64,000 nucleotides of DNA from a virus: positions 1 to 64,000 of the IMG/VR virus record IMGVR_UViG_3300042567_000108. One strand, written 5' to 3'. Positions 48,203 to 56,301 of this stretch are shown piece by piece. Positions within the stretch are counted from its first letter, which is position 1, and each line of letters begins with the position of its first letter. The notes below the pieces were generated by a model. That model saw nothing but the letters and a program-made list of their open reading frames with translations. It had not been told where the DNA came from and did no database searches. The position numbers and the translations under genes were made by a program.

Positions 48203-50419
48203 GTGGCTGGTCGTGATATTACCGAAGGTCGTGCAACGCGGGCAATTGCTGTTGATGTTGGTGTAGTTTCTACTACATCCATCTGGCAGAACACTGATGT
48301 AGCATACGATACTGCTATTGGCGGTATGCCGTTTATTTATGCTATCAGCGATGCACGTCCTTATATCCGACAGACTGCACCGTTCCGTAAGGAACAGTTC
48401 GACAATCAGACTGAACCAGGCGAGCAATCACTTACTGGTTGGTGGATTCGTAGTCAGCAGTCTTTCCACGGTGGAGACGGTATAACCTTTTACGACCCAG
48501 CCCAGACTGCATCTAACTCACCTGACCACTATCGCTTTGCCGATAGCAAGGGTGTAGATGTATGGACACAGGGTAAAGTAACGCTACTTAATAATGTTAA
48601 TGTAGGACACATTACAACTGGAGCAATCAAATCTAATGGTCGCCCAAATCAATACCTACGTTCGATTAGATGGAATGATACTCCAGGCGTTTTATTGGCA
48701 GATGAATATGATGTTGATAAGATTGATACCGATGGCAATGAGACACACTTCATTAACTACAATGCTGGCACAGATTCAGCGGTATATGCTATCTGCGACG
48801 ATGGAACATTTGCCTACTGGATTACTAACACATCAACCAAAAAGACTGTATACAAGAAGCCACTGACTGGCACTTCTGCATCTACAGCAGATGTTACACT
48901 GATGTTTGATGAGATTGGCACAATCAACAACGCTGCTATGGAGTATGTAAAAGAGCGTATTGTTATGTGCGCCGATAACAAGGTGTATGAGTTTGCTGCA
49001 TCTGCAGTAGCGATGCCAAGCCCTGTATACACACACCCATCAACAACCCATGTGTACACATCTGTTGCTGCTTCTGGTCCTGCCATTTACGTATCTGGCT
49101 ACAATGGAATCCAGTCTAGCATCATCAAGTTTACCCTATCAACTGCTGGCGTTATGCCAACATTGACATCTGCAATTACTGCAGCAGAGTTCCCAGTAGG
49201 TGAAATCGTACATAAGATTCACTACTACTTAGGTTATATGATTATTGGAACTAACAAGGGAATCCGCGTTGCAGTAGTTTCAGACCAAGACGGTTCACTT
49301 ACTTATGGACCTCTTATCGTAGAGACAAGCCAGCCTTGCTATGATTTTGCTAGCCGTGACCATTATGTATGGTGTGCAACTGGCGTAGATGGCGAACCTG
49401 GAGTTATCCGTATTGACCTAAGTCTACAGTTGGAAGCATTGCGCTTTGCTTATGCAAACGATATCTATTATGGTGGAGTTACAGGCCGTGTCACTACTGC
49501 TTGCGCATTTGCTAACGGCACTGACCAATTAGTATTTGCATCCACTGGTTTAACTGTTGGTGGCACAATTACCAATAAGGTTATGACATCAGGTGTTGCA
49601 ACACTAACAACCGCTACAGCCCATGGGTTGACTACTGGAGATGCTGTATGGGTAGAGGGAGTTGATTCTAACTTTAACTCTTCTACTGGTCCTTGGACTG
49701 TGACGAGTGCAACAACAACAACCTTTACATACACTAGCGCGGTGACTTCAACCGTGGCATCGACTGCAGTATCATCAGCGACAGCAGTAGCCAATACTCC
49801 TGGCTCTACATACATTCAAGATGACACAGAACTGCTACCAACTGGATACATACAGACTGGCTACATTCGCTACAACACGCTAGAGCCAAAGAACTTCAAG
49901 CGTCTTATTGCACGCGGTGACTATACCTATGGCTCAATGACACTGGAAACAGTTACAGCAGATGGCACTGAGTACGATGTCGTATCTTACGATGCGTCAG
50001 TCCCGCCAGTAGAAGTAACTACATCTAATCCACAAGAAGCACAGGAATATCTGGCTTATAAGTTCCTCTTATTCCGTGATGGTGTTGACAACACTAAGGG
50101 ACCAATCATGGAAGGCTATCAGGCTAAGTCGACTATCGCTACGCCTCGCCAACGTGTAATGAGATTCCCCGTCTATTGCTATGACGTGGAGACAGACCGA
50201 TACAACGTACAGGTTGGGTATGAAGGCAGAGCCTTCGATAGAATTGCCCAGCTAGAATCCATTGAAGAAAATGGTGACGTTGTAACTTGGCAAGACTTAA
50301 CCACAGGTGAGTCACGTCAGGCTGTCATTGAACAAATCTCTTTCACCCGCCTCACACCTCCAGACCGTGGCTTCACAGGCTATGGTGGTGTCATTGATAT
50401 CACGATTAGGACAGTCTAA
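48203..50419 (+). CDS. Large tail/baseplate-like virion protein (738 aa)
   Basis: GTG start after AAGGAGTCTAC. Homologue of 8133-10133 with an extra ~70 residues at about 450-525: GGTITNKVMTSGVATLTTATA, AHGLTTGDAVWVEGVDS and TTTTFTYTSAV, the pattern of a small beta-domain that is found scattered in unrelated phage virion proteins. Flanking sequence is otherwise colinear with A. Predicted tail hub or spike. Confidence 0.65.
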   Translation: MAGRDITEGRATRAIAVDVGVVSTTSIWQNTDVAYDTAIGGMPFIYAISDARPYIRQTAPFRKEQFDNQTEPGEQSLTGWWIRSQQSFHGGDGITFYDPAQTASNSPDHYRFADSKGVDVWTQGKVTLLNNVNVGHITTGAIKSNGRPNQYLRSIRWNDTPGVLLADEYDVDKIDTDGNETHFINYNAGTDSAVYAICDDGTFAYWITNTSTKKTVYKKPLTGTSASTADVTLMFDEIGTINNAAMEYVKERIVMCADNKVYEFAASAVAMPSPVYTHPSTTHVYTSVAASGPAIYVSGYNGIQSSIIKFTLSTAGVMPTLTSAITAAEFPVGEIVHKIHYYLGYMIIGTNKGIRVAVVSDQDGSLTYGPLIVETSQPCYDFASRDHYVWCATGVDGEPGVIRIDLSLQLEALRFAYANDIYYGGVTGRVTTACAFANGTDQLVFASTGLTVGGTITNKVMTSGVATLTTATAHGLTTGDAVWVEGVDSNFNSSTGPWTVTSATTTTFTYTSAVTSTVASTAVSSATAVANTPGSTYIQDDTELLPTGYIQTGYIRYNTLEPKNFKRLIARGDYTYGSMTLETVTADGTEYDVVSYDASVPPVEVTTSNPQEAQEYLAYKFLLFRDGVDNTKGPIMEGYQAKSTIATPRQRVMRFPVYCYDVETDRYNVQVGYEGRAFDRIAQLESIEENGDVVTWQDLTTGESRQAVIEQISFTRLTPPDRGFTGYGGVIDITIRTV

Positions 50420-50625
50420 TGCAACCACAAGACTACGCAACGGTAGCCGTTGCAGTACTTACAATTATAGGTGGATTCCTTGGAGCCGTTAAGTGGCTAG
50501 TCAAGCACTACCTCAACGAACTTAAGCCCAATGGTGGTTCAAGTGTTAAAGATTCCGTCATTAGACTGGAAGAAAAAGTAGAAATTCTATACCAAATGAT
50601 GTTACAGCGAGGGAAGAATGAATGA
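50419..50625 (+). CDS. Small single-TM protein, holin-like (68 aa)
   Basis: Hydrophobic segment about 8-28, then KHYLNELKPNGGSSV shared with A (10138-10335) and a coiled C-terminus. Overlaps both the tail gene stop and the endolysin start. Confidence 0.6.
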   Translation: MQPQDYATVAVAVLTIIGGFLGAVKWLVKHYLNELKPNGGSSVKDSVIRLEEKVEILYQMMLQRGKNE

Positions 50626-51131
50626 AAATTGTTGTCAAGAAAGCCACACCTGCCGCTACTGCTGTCCTTCGACAAGCCACAGCGATAGCGCCCTCTCGTT
50701 TGAAAGTATCCGATGGACTTCTGCCGTCGAAAGCACATCAGGCACAGAATCCAACCAGCGACCATAACACAGGTCTTGCTGTAGATTTAACCCATGACCC
50801 TAAGCACGGCATCGACTGCGTCGATATCTTCCAGAAGTTAAAGGAAGACAAGCGAGTCAAGTACCTGATTTTCAAGGGAAAGATTTGGTCAAAGGAACGT
50901 GCAGCTGAAGGCGACCGTGAATACACAGGTAGCAACAAGCACAACAAGCACCTACATATTTCAATCAATGACGGGGCGGGCAATGATACTTCACCTTGGT
51001 TCTGGTGGCTTAATCAGCCTAAGGTAATCAATCAGGTGAAGGCGGTACTCACACCATCGCCAAGCAAGAAAACGTATAAGACTGAAGTTTGCACTTGTTG
51101 CAAAGTCCATGCGTCAAATCCTACGTCCTAA
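50622..51131 (+). CDS. M15-like peptidase, probable endolysin (169 aa)
   Basis: SDHNTGLAVDLTHDP and NKHNKHLHISI zinc motifs as in 10417-10908, and the same TEVCTCCK C-terminal tag. Lyses the host by cutting peptidoglycan peptides (family inference). Confidence 0.75.
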   Translation: MKIVVKKATPAATAVLRQATAIAPSRLKVSDGLLPSKAHQAQNPTSDHNTGLAVDLTHDPKHGIDCVDIFQKLKEDKRVKYLIFKGKIWSKERAAEGDREYTGSNKHNKHLHISINDGAGNDTSPWFWWLNQPKVINQVKAVLTPSPSKKTYKTEVCTCCKVHASNPTS

Positions 51132-51140
51132 GGAGGACTT

Positions 51141-51332
51141 ATGAATACAGAGAAACTAGTTGCTATCGCAGGCACATACCTACGTGCAGCTTTCGCATCT
51201 GTGCTAGCAATGTACATCGCAGGAATCACAGACCCTAAGGCATTAGGTTCAGCATTCCTCGCATCACTTGCTGCACCTATCCTAAAGGCTCTAGACTCTA
51301 AAGAGACTGCCTACGGCAAAGGCTCAGAGTAA
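51141..51332 (+). CDS. Small membrane protein, putative holin (63 aa)
   Basis: AAGGAGG site. Two hydrophobic helices with an ITDPKALGSA turn, polar basic end. Homologue of 10926-11111. Last gene of the late operon. Confidence 0.65.
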   Translation: MNTEKLVAIAGTYLRAAFASVLAMYIAGITDPKALGSAFLASLAAPILKALDSKETAYGKGSE

Positions 51333-51369
51333 CCATTTAAGGGCCCTAGCAGGTCCATAGCAACAAGAA

Positions 51370-51412
51370 ACCCCCCTTCCTAAGGTAATCACCCTAGGTT
51401 GGGGGGTCTTTT
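51370..51412 (+). terminator. Rho-independent terminator of late operon (unit B)
   Basis: ACCCCCC-tt-CCTA pairs with TAGG-tt-GGGGGGT, followed by CTTTT. Lies 38 nt after the last late gene. The transcribed sequence just upstream (51338-51369) resembles that of unit A (AAGGGC...TAGCAG...ACAAGAAA), so the whole 3' end is conserved. Confidence 0.9.
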
Positions 51413-51426
51413 GTCGTTTCTAAATG

Positions 51427-51585
51427 TTACTTGATGTCATCATCGTCGGCTTCGAAGTCCTCAACTAGGTCTTGGAATGCCTTCATATCTTTCTTGAATC
51501 GGTACTGTCTGTATCTTTCAATCAGTTCTAAGTAGACATCGCGTACAGCGATGGCTAGTAATACTCCAAAGAAAACTTCTAACAT
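51427..51585 (-). CDS. Small membrane-associated acidic protein (52 aa)
   Basis: AGGAGAT site 6 nt before ATG. N-terminal hydrophobic helix (FFGVLLAIAV) followed by a basic helix ERYRQYRFKKD and an acidic tail EADDDD. Converges on the late terminator and is read from the AT-rich hairpin region, isolated from the other early genes. Confidence 0.6.
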   Translation of the reverse strand: MLEVFFGVLLAIAVRDVYLELIERYRQYRFKKDMKAFQDLVEDFEADDDDIK

Positions 51586-51604
51586 AGTATCTCCTATAGT
51601 ATAT

Positions 51605-51655
51605 ATATTATATATATAATAACCCCCTTCGGGGGTTTATATTATTATATATTAT
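51605..51655. terminator. AT-rich cruciform with CCCCC-TTC-GGGGG core
   Basis: AACCCCC-ttc-GGGGGTT flanked on both sides by TATATAATA/TATTATATA arms, so the stem can extend well beyond 15 bp. Lies between divergently placed genes (51427 minus, 51746 plus). Could terminate in both directions or form a regulatory or replication-associated cruciform. Confidence 0.6.
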
Positions 51656-51730
51656 ATTTAATTATACACATAGAATCTGACCATGTAAGTAAGCGACTCG
51701 GATATGCCTAGTGGCACCGATGTCCGAGTG

Positions 51731-51739
51731 TGTTATAGT
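51731..51739 (+). promoter_or_regulatory. Extended -10 promoter, probably leaderless
   Basis: TGTTATAGT matches an extended -10 (TGnTATAAT). Its expected start point, about 7 nt downstream, coincides with the ATG of the exonuclease gene at 51746, and no Shine-Dalgarno is present. Leaderless mRNAs are common in Actinobacteria. No clear -35. Confidence 0.45.
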
Positions 51740-51745
51740 TATCTC

Positions 51746-51937
51746 ATGATACAACTTGGAGATTACGAATTACCTGAACACGTGAGTTACTCAGCGTTCA
51801 GTACCTATGTCGATTGCGGTTACCAGTACTACCTTGGTCGACTCATGCAGGTTCCTGAGGAACCATCAGTCTGGTCAGTAGGTGGCTCTGCCTTCCATAC
51901 AGCGACAGAAATGTGGGACTTAGAAAATGCAGAATGA
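51746..51937 (+). CDS. PD-(D/E)XK exonuclease, N-terminal ORF (63 aa)
   Basis: SYSAFSTYVDCGYQYYLGRLM and GGSAFHTATEMWD (motif I His) are the N-terminal part of a Cas4/RecB-like nuclease. The frame closes at TGA, and the remainder of the enzyme is in the +1 frame starting 11 nt earlier at an internal ATG. Either coupled two-polypeptide enzyme, programmed frameshift or a single-base error. Confidence 0.65.
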   Translation: MIQLGDYELPEHVSYSAFSTYVDCGYQYYLGRLMQVPEEPSVWSVGGSAFHTATEMWDLENAE

Positions 51938-52532
51938 ATTATGGGCTAAGGCCTGGGCACAAGAACTTGGTGACAAGGACCTGACCAATGCACGTGTTGG
52001 TGGTCGAGCAACCAAGGCTAACCCACAGAAGGAAGATGTTAACTTTTGGCAAGCGACTGGACCTCAATGGGTACAGGCGTACATTGATTGGCGTAAGGCT
52101 AACCCTAACTGGAAGCTGTGGAAAACACCACAGGGCGTACCAGCCATTGAGTTAGCGATGCTACCTGAATTTGCTGGCGTGCCAGTCAAGATGATTCTTG
52201 ACAGGGTGTTTGAAGTCAATGGCGAACTGGTTATCGTCGACTTGAAAACCTCTCAGCAAACACCAACCAATACACTGCAACTTGGATTCTACAAGGTCGG
52301 TATATTAAAGACCTTTGGTATCGATGTTAAGTGGGGGACCTATTGGATGGCACGTCAGCACGGTGTGTCACCTCTTGTTAGCCTCGAGCAGTACACAGAG
52401 GATAAACTTGAGTACCTTGTAGCAGGATTTGACAAGGCTCGTAAGGCTGGAATATTTTTACCGAACACAAACAACTGCCAATATAAATGTGGATTGACAG
52501 CACACTGTCAGTTCTCAACGAAGATAGGATAA
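51927..52532 (+). CDS. PD-(D/E)XK exonuclease, C-terminal ORF (201 aa)
   Basis: Carries the catalytic core: VPVKMILDRVFEVNGELVIVDLKTS (Asp and DxK), TLQLGFYKVG (QxxxY) and a terminal NCQYKCGLTAHC cysteine cluster that recalls the Fe-S site of Cas4/AddB-type nucleases. Together with 51746-51937 it makes a normal-length enzyme. A different subfamily from the unit A exonuclease. Confidence 0.7.
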   Translation: MQNELWAKAWAQELGDKDLTNARVGGRATKANPQKEDVNFWQATGPQWVQAYIDWRKANPNWKLWKTPQGVPAIELAMLPEFAGVPVKMILDRVFEVNGELVIVDLKTSQQTPTNTLQLGFYKVGILKTFGIDVKWGTYWMARQHGVSPLVSLEQYTEDKLEYLVAGFDKARKAGIFLPNTNNCQYKCGLTAHCQFSTKIG

Positions 52533-52535
52533 CAA

Positions 52536-52952
52536 ATGGAAGAATGGAAACTACAAGTTAGTTACAAGACACCTGCTGGTGACATGATTAACGTCCGCGC
52601 TAACACTGCTGACGAACTAAGTGTGTTGCTTGAAGGTGTTGGTGACTACTCAACACAAGTAGCAGCGGTACAACGATTGGTTGTAGGTGCTTACAATGCA
52701 GCCCCTTTGGGGACCACGCCTTCAACTCCAAGCACTACGCAATTCACGTCCTCCGCTCCCAGCCAGGGGCAGGGTCCGTCACTTACACCTCCACCAAGCG
52801 CGGTAACTCCATCAGGAACAGCAAGTCCGACGTGCATACACGGAGCGAGAATCTTCCGACAGGGAGTGAGCAAAGCCAGTGGAAAGCCTTACGCTTTCTG
52901 GGCATGCCCAACCCCACAGGGGACACCCGACCAGTGCAAGCCAGTAAACTAA
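52536..52952 (+). CDS. Replication-cassette protein with C-terminal Cys motif (138 aa)
   Basis: Homologue of 16431-16874: VSYKTPAGDMINVRANTADEL at the start, Pro/Ser/Thr linker, and CIHGARIF...FWACPTPQGTPDQCKPVN at the end. Conserved place between exonuclease and helicase. Function unknown. Confidence 0.6.
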   Translation: MEEWKLQVSYKTPAGDMINVRANTADELSVLLEGVGDYSTQVAAVQRLVVGAYNAAPLGTTPSTPSTTQFTSSAPSQGQGPSLTPPPSAVTPSGTASPTCIHGARIFRQGVSKASGKPYAFWACPTPQGTPDQCKPVN

Positions 52953-52965
52953 AACGTTGATGAGA

Positions 52966-53010
52966 GAACGCAGCTACCGACGCACACCACAGAAGTGGCT
53001 GCGTTCTTTC
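52966..53010 (+). terminator. Attenuator-like hairpin before helicase gene
   Basis: Perfect 9-bp arms GAACGCAGC and GCTGCGTTC with a 23-nt loop, followed by TTTC. The short T-run suggests partial termination between the Cys-motif protein and the helicase. Confidence 0.4.
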
Positions 53011-53033
53011 TACACAGAAGGGAATGAATCAGG

Positions 53034-53816
53034 ATGCGTACACTTGTCCGCTCAGTTGGTCGTTCCAGTATTGGTGGAGAACCGCTCCCTAGTTGCTTTA
53101 AGGCATTCGAAAGTAACAAGATTATCATTAGGCGCTCTGAGGTTTCGATGTTCGCAGCCGCACCTGGAGTCGGAAAGTCAACACTAGCACTGGCTTTAGC
53201 ACTGAAGATGAAAGTTCCAACACTTTACATCTCAGCAGATACCAATGCACACACGATGGCTATGCGATTAGCCTCAATGATTTCAGGTAAGTCACAGACT
53301 GACGTTGAAGCATTGATGAATACAGACCATGGTTGGACAAAGGCAACACTTGCAAAGGGTAGCCACATTGTATGGTCGTTTGAATCAGCACCAACACTAC
53401 AAGATATTGATGAAGAAGTGCAAGCCTTCGAAGAACTATGGGGTTGCCCACCAACATTGATTGTTGTAGATAACTTAATGGATGTAGCCACCGATGGTGG
53501 CGAAGAGTTTGCATCTATGCGTGCAATCATGAAGGAGTTGAAGTATCTTGCGAGGGCTACTAATGCTGCAGTGGTTGTACTACATCACACTTCGGAGGCT
53601 GTCCAAGGTAGCCCGTGTCAACCGCGCTCCGCTATTCAGGGTAAGGTTGCTCAACTTCCTGCTCTTATATGCACCCTCGGCGTTGTTGGTACTTCTATGG
53701 GTGTTGCACCTGTTAAGAATAGATACGGTAGAGCTGACGCAGGAGGAGGACTCATGACATGGGTTGCTTTCAATCCTGAGTACATGTTCATTGATGATAT
53801 ACCAGAGAATGTTTAA
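53034..53816 (+). CDS. DnaB/RecA-fold replicative ATPase (260 aa)
   Basis: Walker A AAAPGVGKST and Walker B LIVVDNL, then VVVLHHTSE; homologue of 15616-16431. Motor domain only. The N-terminal GGEPLP motif is identical in the two genomes. Confidence 0.8.
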   Translation: MRTLVRSVGRSSIGGEPLPSCFKAFESNKIIIRRSEVSMFAAAPGVGKSTLALALALKMKVPTLYISADTNAHTMAMRLASMISGKSQTDVEALMNTDHGWTKATLAKGSHIVWSFESAPTLQDIDEEVQAFEELWGCPPTLIVVDNLMDVATDGGEEFASMRAIMKELKYLARATNAAVVVLHHTSEAVQGSPCQPRSAIQGKVAQLPALICTLGVVGTSMGVAPVKNRYGRADAGGGLMTWVAFNPEYMFIDDIPENV

Positions 53817-53824
53817 GGAGAATA

Positions 53825-54001
53825 ATGCTAATGGAAAAGACGCTTAAGATTATGAAGCAAGAAGCATATGTCGAAGGTTGGCAAGATGCAGTAGCTGCAT
53901 TAACTAAAGAGTACGAAGATAGATTACGTTCAGTCATTGAGAAGTTCGAACTACCAAAGGAATACGAAGTAGATGACGACACGGAAAAGCCACAAGGCTA
54001 G
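53825..54001 (+). CDS. Small helical protein (58 aa)
   Basis: Starts after GGAGAATA. Helical with EAYVEGWQDAVAALTKEYEDRL and an acidic tail; overlaps the nuclease gene by 29 nt. No unit A counterpart visible. Function unknown. Confidence 0.6.
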   Translation: MLMEKTLKIMKQEAYVEGWQDAVAALTKEYEDRLRSVIEKFELPKEYEVDDDTEKPQG

Positions 54002-54341
54002 AGGTGCAACCTTTGAAACCGACATCAGAGATTGGTTTCGAGCAAATGGATACGATAGTGAACGACTTGCTCGAACAGGTGCAAGAGATGAGGGCGACGT
54101 TGTTGTCCGCAAAGACTTCCTTGGAAGCATTGGCATCATCGAATGTAAAGCACCAGGTGCAGGCAACGCCATTGACCTTAGTGGGTGGACGAAAGAAGCA
54201 CAGATTGAAGCAACGCATTATGCGGAAGCAAGGGGTATCGACCGTGACACCGTCCTCCCAGCGTTACTTATCAAGGCTAGAGGAAAGTCAATAGCAGATT
54301 CATATTTAGTATTACGATTAGGAGATGTATTCGGTGAATGA
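53973..54341 (+). CDS. Holliday-junction-resolvase-like PD-(D/E)XK nuclease (122 aa)
   Basis: ATFETDIRDWFRANGYDSERLARTG helix, then EGDVVVRKDFLGSIGIIECKAPG, the D...ExK catalytic core, and LSGWTKEAQIEATHYAEA. Same place in the cassette as 15269-15616. Confidence 0.7.
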   Translation: MTTRKSHKARGATFETDIRDWFRANGYDSERLARTGARDEGDVVVRKDFLGSIGIIECKAPGAGNAIDLSGWTKEAQIEATHYAEARGIDRDTVLPALLIKARGKSIADSYLVLRLGDVFGE

Positions 54342-54699
54342 TTTACCCAGCATCAAGGCTGTACTAGAACACTATGGTGCTAGTATGCGTCGCGACCATG
54401 GGCAAGTCAATCTTAAGTGTCCGTTTCATGGTGACTCACATCAAAGTGGAACGGCAAACTTAGACGAGAACTTATTCGTATGCTTTGCCTGCGGTGTACA
54501 AGGAAACAGTTTACAAATCATAGCACAACAAGAAGGATGTGACATACGTGGGGCAGCAAAATTCGCAGAAGGAACTCTTGGGCATAGCGTCCAAAAAGTA
54601 CCAGGAAAGCATCTATCAGGCAGAGGTCTACCTTCGAAGCAGAGGTATAACTCTGGAGGTAGCGCGGTTGGCACGATTAGGCGTAGTCGCGGAGCCTGA
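54325..54699 (+). CDS. Primase zinc-binding domain polypeptide (124 aa)
   Basis: CPFHGDSHQSGTANLDENLF and FACGVQGNS make a CHC2 zinc finger. Similarity to the unit A protein ends at KFA; beyond that the +1 frame is the conserved one. GTG at 54334, 9 nt from AGGAG, is a likely alternative start. Overlaps the TOPRIM ORF by 161 nt. Confidence 0.7.
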   Translation: MYSVNDLPSIKAVLEHYGASMRRDHGQVNLKCPFHGDSHQSGTANLDENLFVCFACGVQGNSLQIIAQQEGCDIRGAAKFAEGTLGHSVQKVPGKHLSGRGLPSKQRYNSGGSAVGTIRRSRGA

Positions 54700-55177
54700 A
54701 CCAGGACACGAACAATATACTGGCAGGCTTAGTATACCTTATGTAACTAAGTCAGGCATTGTAGACATACGCTTTCGCTCACTCAACCCTGCCGTTGAAC
54801 CTAAGTACATGGGTATGGTAGGAGCTGATACTAAGATGTACAATGTGTTAGACATTGAACGAGCAGGTGATTGGATTGGAGTATGCGAAGGTGAACTCGA
54901 TACACTTACTATGTCTCGTTGTGTTGGCATACCTTGTGTTGGAGTACCAGGTGCAAACAGTTGGAAGAAACACTACACACGATTGCTTGCTGACTTCGAA
55001 CGAATCTTTGTATTCGCAGATGGTGATGGGCCAGGCAGGGAGTTCGCAAACAGTTTGGCTCGAGAGTTGCCAGTCACCATTGTTGGATTCGGCGACGGAG
55101 AAGATGTTAATTCGGCATATACCAAATACGGAGCATCATTTATTAAAGAGAAGATGGGATTAACAAATGAAGAATAA
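54539..55177 (+). CDS. Primase TOPRIM-domain polypeptide (212 aa)
   Basis: RLSIPYVTKSGIVDIRFRS, VCEGELDTL (TOPRIM Glu), GVPGANSWKKHYTRLL and FADGDGPGREF (DxD) as in 14436-15080. In the +1 frame relative to the zinc ORF, again starting at a GTG near AGAAGG. The matching arrangement in A argues against a sequencing error. Confidence 0.75.
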   Translation: MTYVGQQNSQKELLGIASKKYQESIYQAEVYLRSRGITLEVARLARLGVVAEPEPGHEQYTGRLSIPYVTKSGIVDIRFRSLNPAVEPKYMGMVGADTKMYNVLDIERAGDWIGVCEGELDTLTMSRCVGIPCVGVPGANSWKKHYTRLLADFERIFVFADGDGPGREFANSLARELPVTIVGFGDGEDVNSAYTKYGASFIKEKMGLTNEE

Positions 55178-55505
55178 GATTAATCCTTGTCCAGAATGTG
55201 GACAGCACTTTGATAATGTGTTCGAAGCAACAGACCATCTACTTGAAGATGATGAAGAGTTCGACCCAGCATTGGTATTGCCTAACGGCTATCGCCTTAT
55301 GATTGGTTCGTTGTTACGTTGTATGTACCGCTACGCAGAGCAACCTGAACAGATACGAACGATAACACAGGACACGTACATGACCCTGTTCTCCGCAGAG
55401 ACAGACCCAGGTACAGTACTTGAAGTTATTGAAGATATGATTGTTGGCTCTAGCATGGTAGGAATTGATGATGAACTTAAACAGCTACTCGAAGATGGAG
55501 AGTGA
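55167..55505 (+). CDS. Acidic protein with N-terminal CxxC (112 aa)
   Basis: CPECGQHFDNVFEATDHL at the N-terminus resembles a single zinc finger; the rest is acidic and helical. Overlaps the primase by 11 nt. Same slot as 14156-14470 in A but no clear homology. Confidence 0.6.
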   Translation: MKNKINPCPECGQHFDNVFEATDHLLEDDEEFDPALVLPNGYRLMIGSLLRCMYRYAEQPEQIRTITQDTYMTLFSAETDPGTVLEVIEDMIVGSSMVGIDDELKQLLEDGE

Positions 55506-55511
55506 AGAGAT

Positions 55512-55898
55512 ATGGCAGATTATCCAATACGTATCAGGACTGGGATTGAAGATACAGTCGTATCACAAGGAAAACACTCAGCTAAAAATAACTTTAACAA
55601 TACCGCTATTGCACGCGAAGTCCACCTAGAGGTGCACCTTAGCAACACAATCAATGAGTTGTCTGAGTTGTTGCTGAGCAAGCATAAGGACTATGGTCCT
55701 AAGAATATTTCCCAAGCACCAGGTGGTGCAATCAATGGTCTGCGTGTACGTATGCATGATAAGTTAGCACGAATCAATAACCTGATTGACAGTGGTGCAA
55801 ACCCTGAGCACGAATCCTTAGAAGATTCCTTCAAGGACATGGCTAACTATGCAATCATTGGGTTGCTGGTTTTACGAAAGCAATGGGACAATGACTAA
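55512..55898 (+). CDS. DUF1599 / Nmad1-like protein (128 aa)
   Basis: KHKDYGPKNISQAPGGAINGL, VRMHDKLARINNLID and DMANYAIIGLLVL match the unit A protein 13876-14169 and the DUF1599 family. A 40-residue N-terminal extension is specific to B. Confidence 0.65.
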   Translation: MADYPIRIRTGIEDTVVSQGKHSAKNNFNNTAIAREVHLEVHLSNTINELSELLLSKHKDYGPKNISQAPGGAINGLRVRMHDKLARINNLIDSGANPEHESLEDSFKDMANYAIIGLLVLRKQWDND

Positions 55899-56301
55899 CA
55901 AATCTTCATTCGATTTAGACTTTGGATACGGACGCAAGGGCGAGCAGTTAGTAGATGAGTTGCTTACTGGTGGACGTACTGTCGAAGTAAAGCGTGACCG
56001 CAAGTGGGCTAAGACTAACAACCTATACATTGAGACTGAGTGCTTCTTCAAGAAGATTGAGGACTGGGCACCATCAGGGTTAGGTGTGACAGAAGCAGCA
56101 TACTGGGCGTTCGTGCTTGAAGAGAGCACACTCATTGTCCCAACAGATGCGTTGCGTTATGCAGTTAAAGAATTTGGTAGAGAGATTACGTGTAACATCC
56201 CACCTAATTTGTCTAAGGGATTCTTAATTACAGTAGATGATTTAATGTCAGCGACACGACTATACAAGAGAGCAAAGGCAGATGAACTGGCAACAAATTG
56301 A
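55891..56301 (+). CDS. PD-(D/E)XK-like nuclease (136 aa)
   Basis: GRKGEQLVDELL helix, then RTVEVKRDRKWAKTNNLYIETEC, an ExK active-site strand pair as in phage PD-(D/E)XK proteins. ATG at 55891 overlaps the previous stop. It replaces the metallophosphoesterase found at this point in unit A. Confidence 0.6.
   Translation: MTNKSSFDLDFGYGRKGEQLVDELLTGGRTVEVKRDRKWAKTNNLYIETECFFKKIEDWAPSGLGVTEAAYWAFVLEESTLIVPTDALRYAVKEFGREITCNIPPNLSKGFLITVDDLMSATRLYKRAKADELATN

Noticed and set aside
52957-53187. Plus-strand frame overlapping the helicase start
   Set aside because: Lies out of frame over the conserved helicase N-terminus and attenuator hairpin, and has no counterpart in unit A.
54539-55177. Simple sequencing error as the cause of the split primase
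   Set aside because: The same +1 offset and similar overlap occur independently in unit A.
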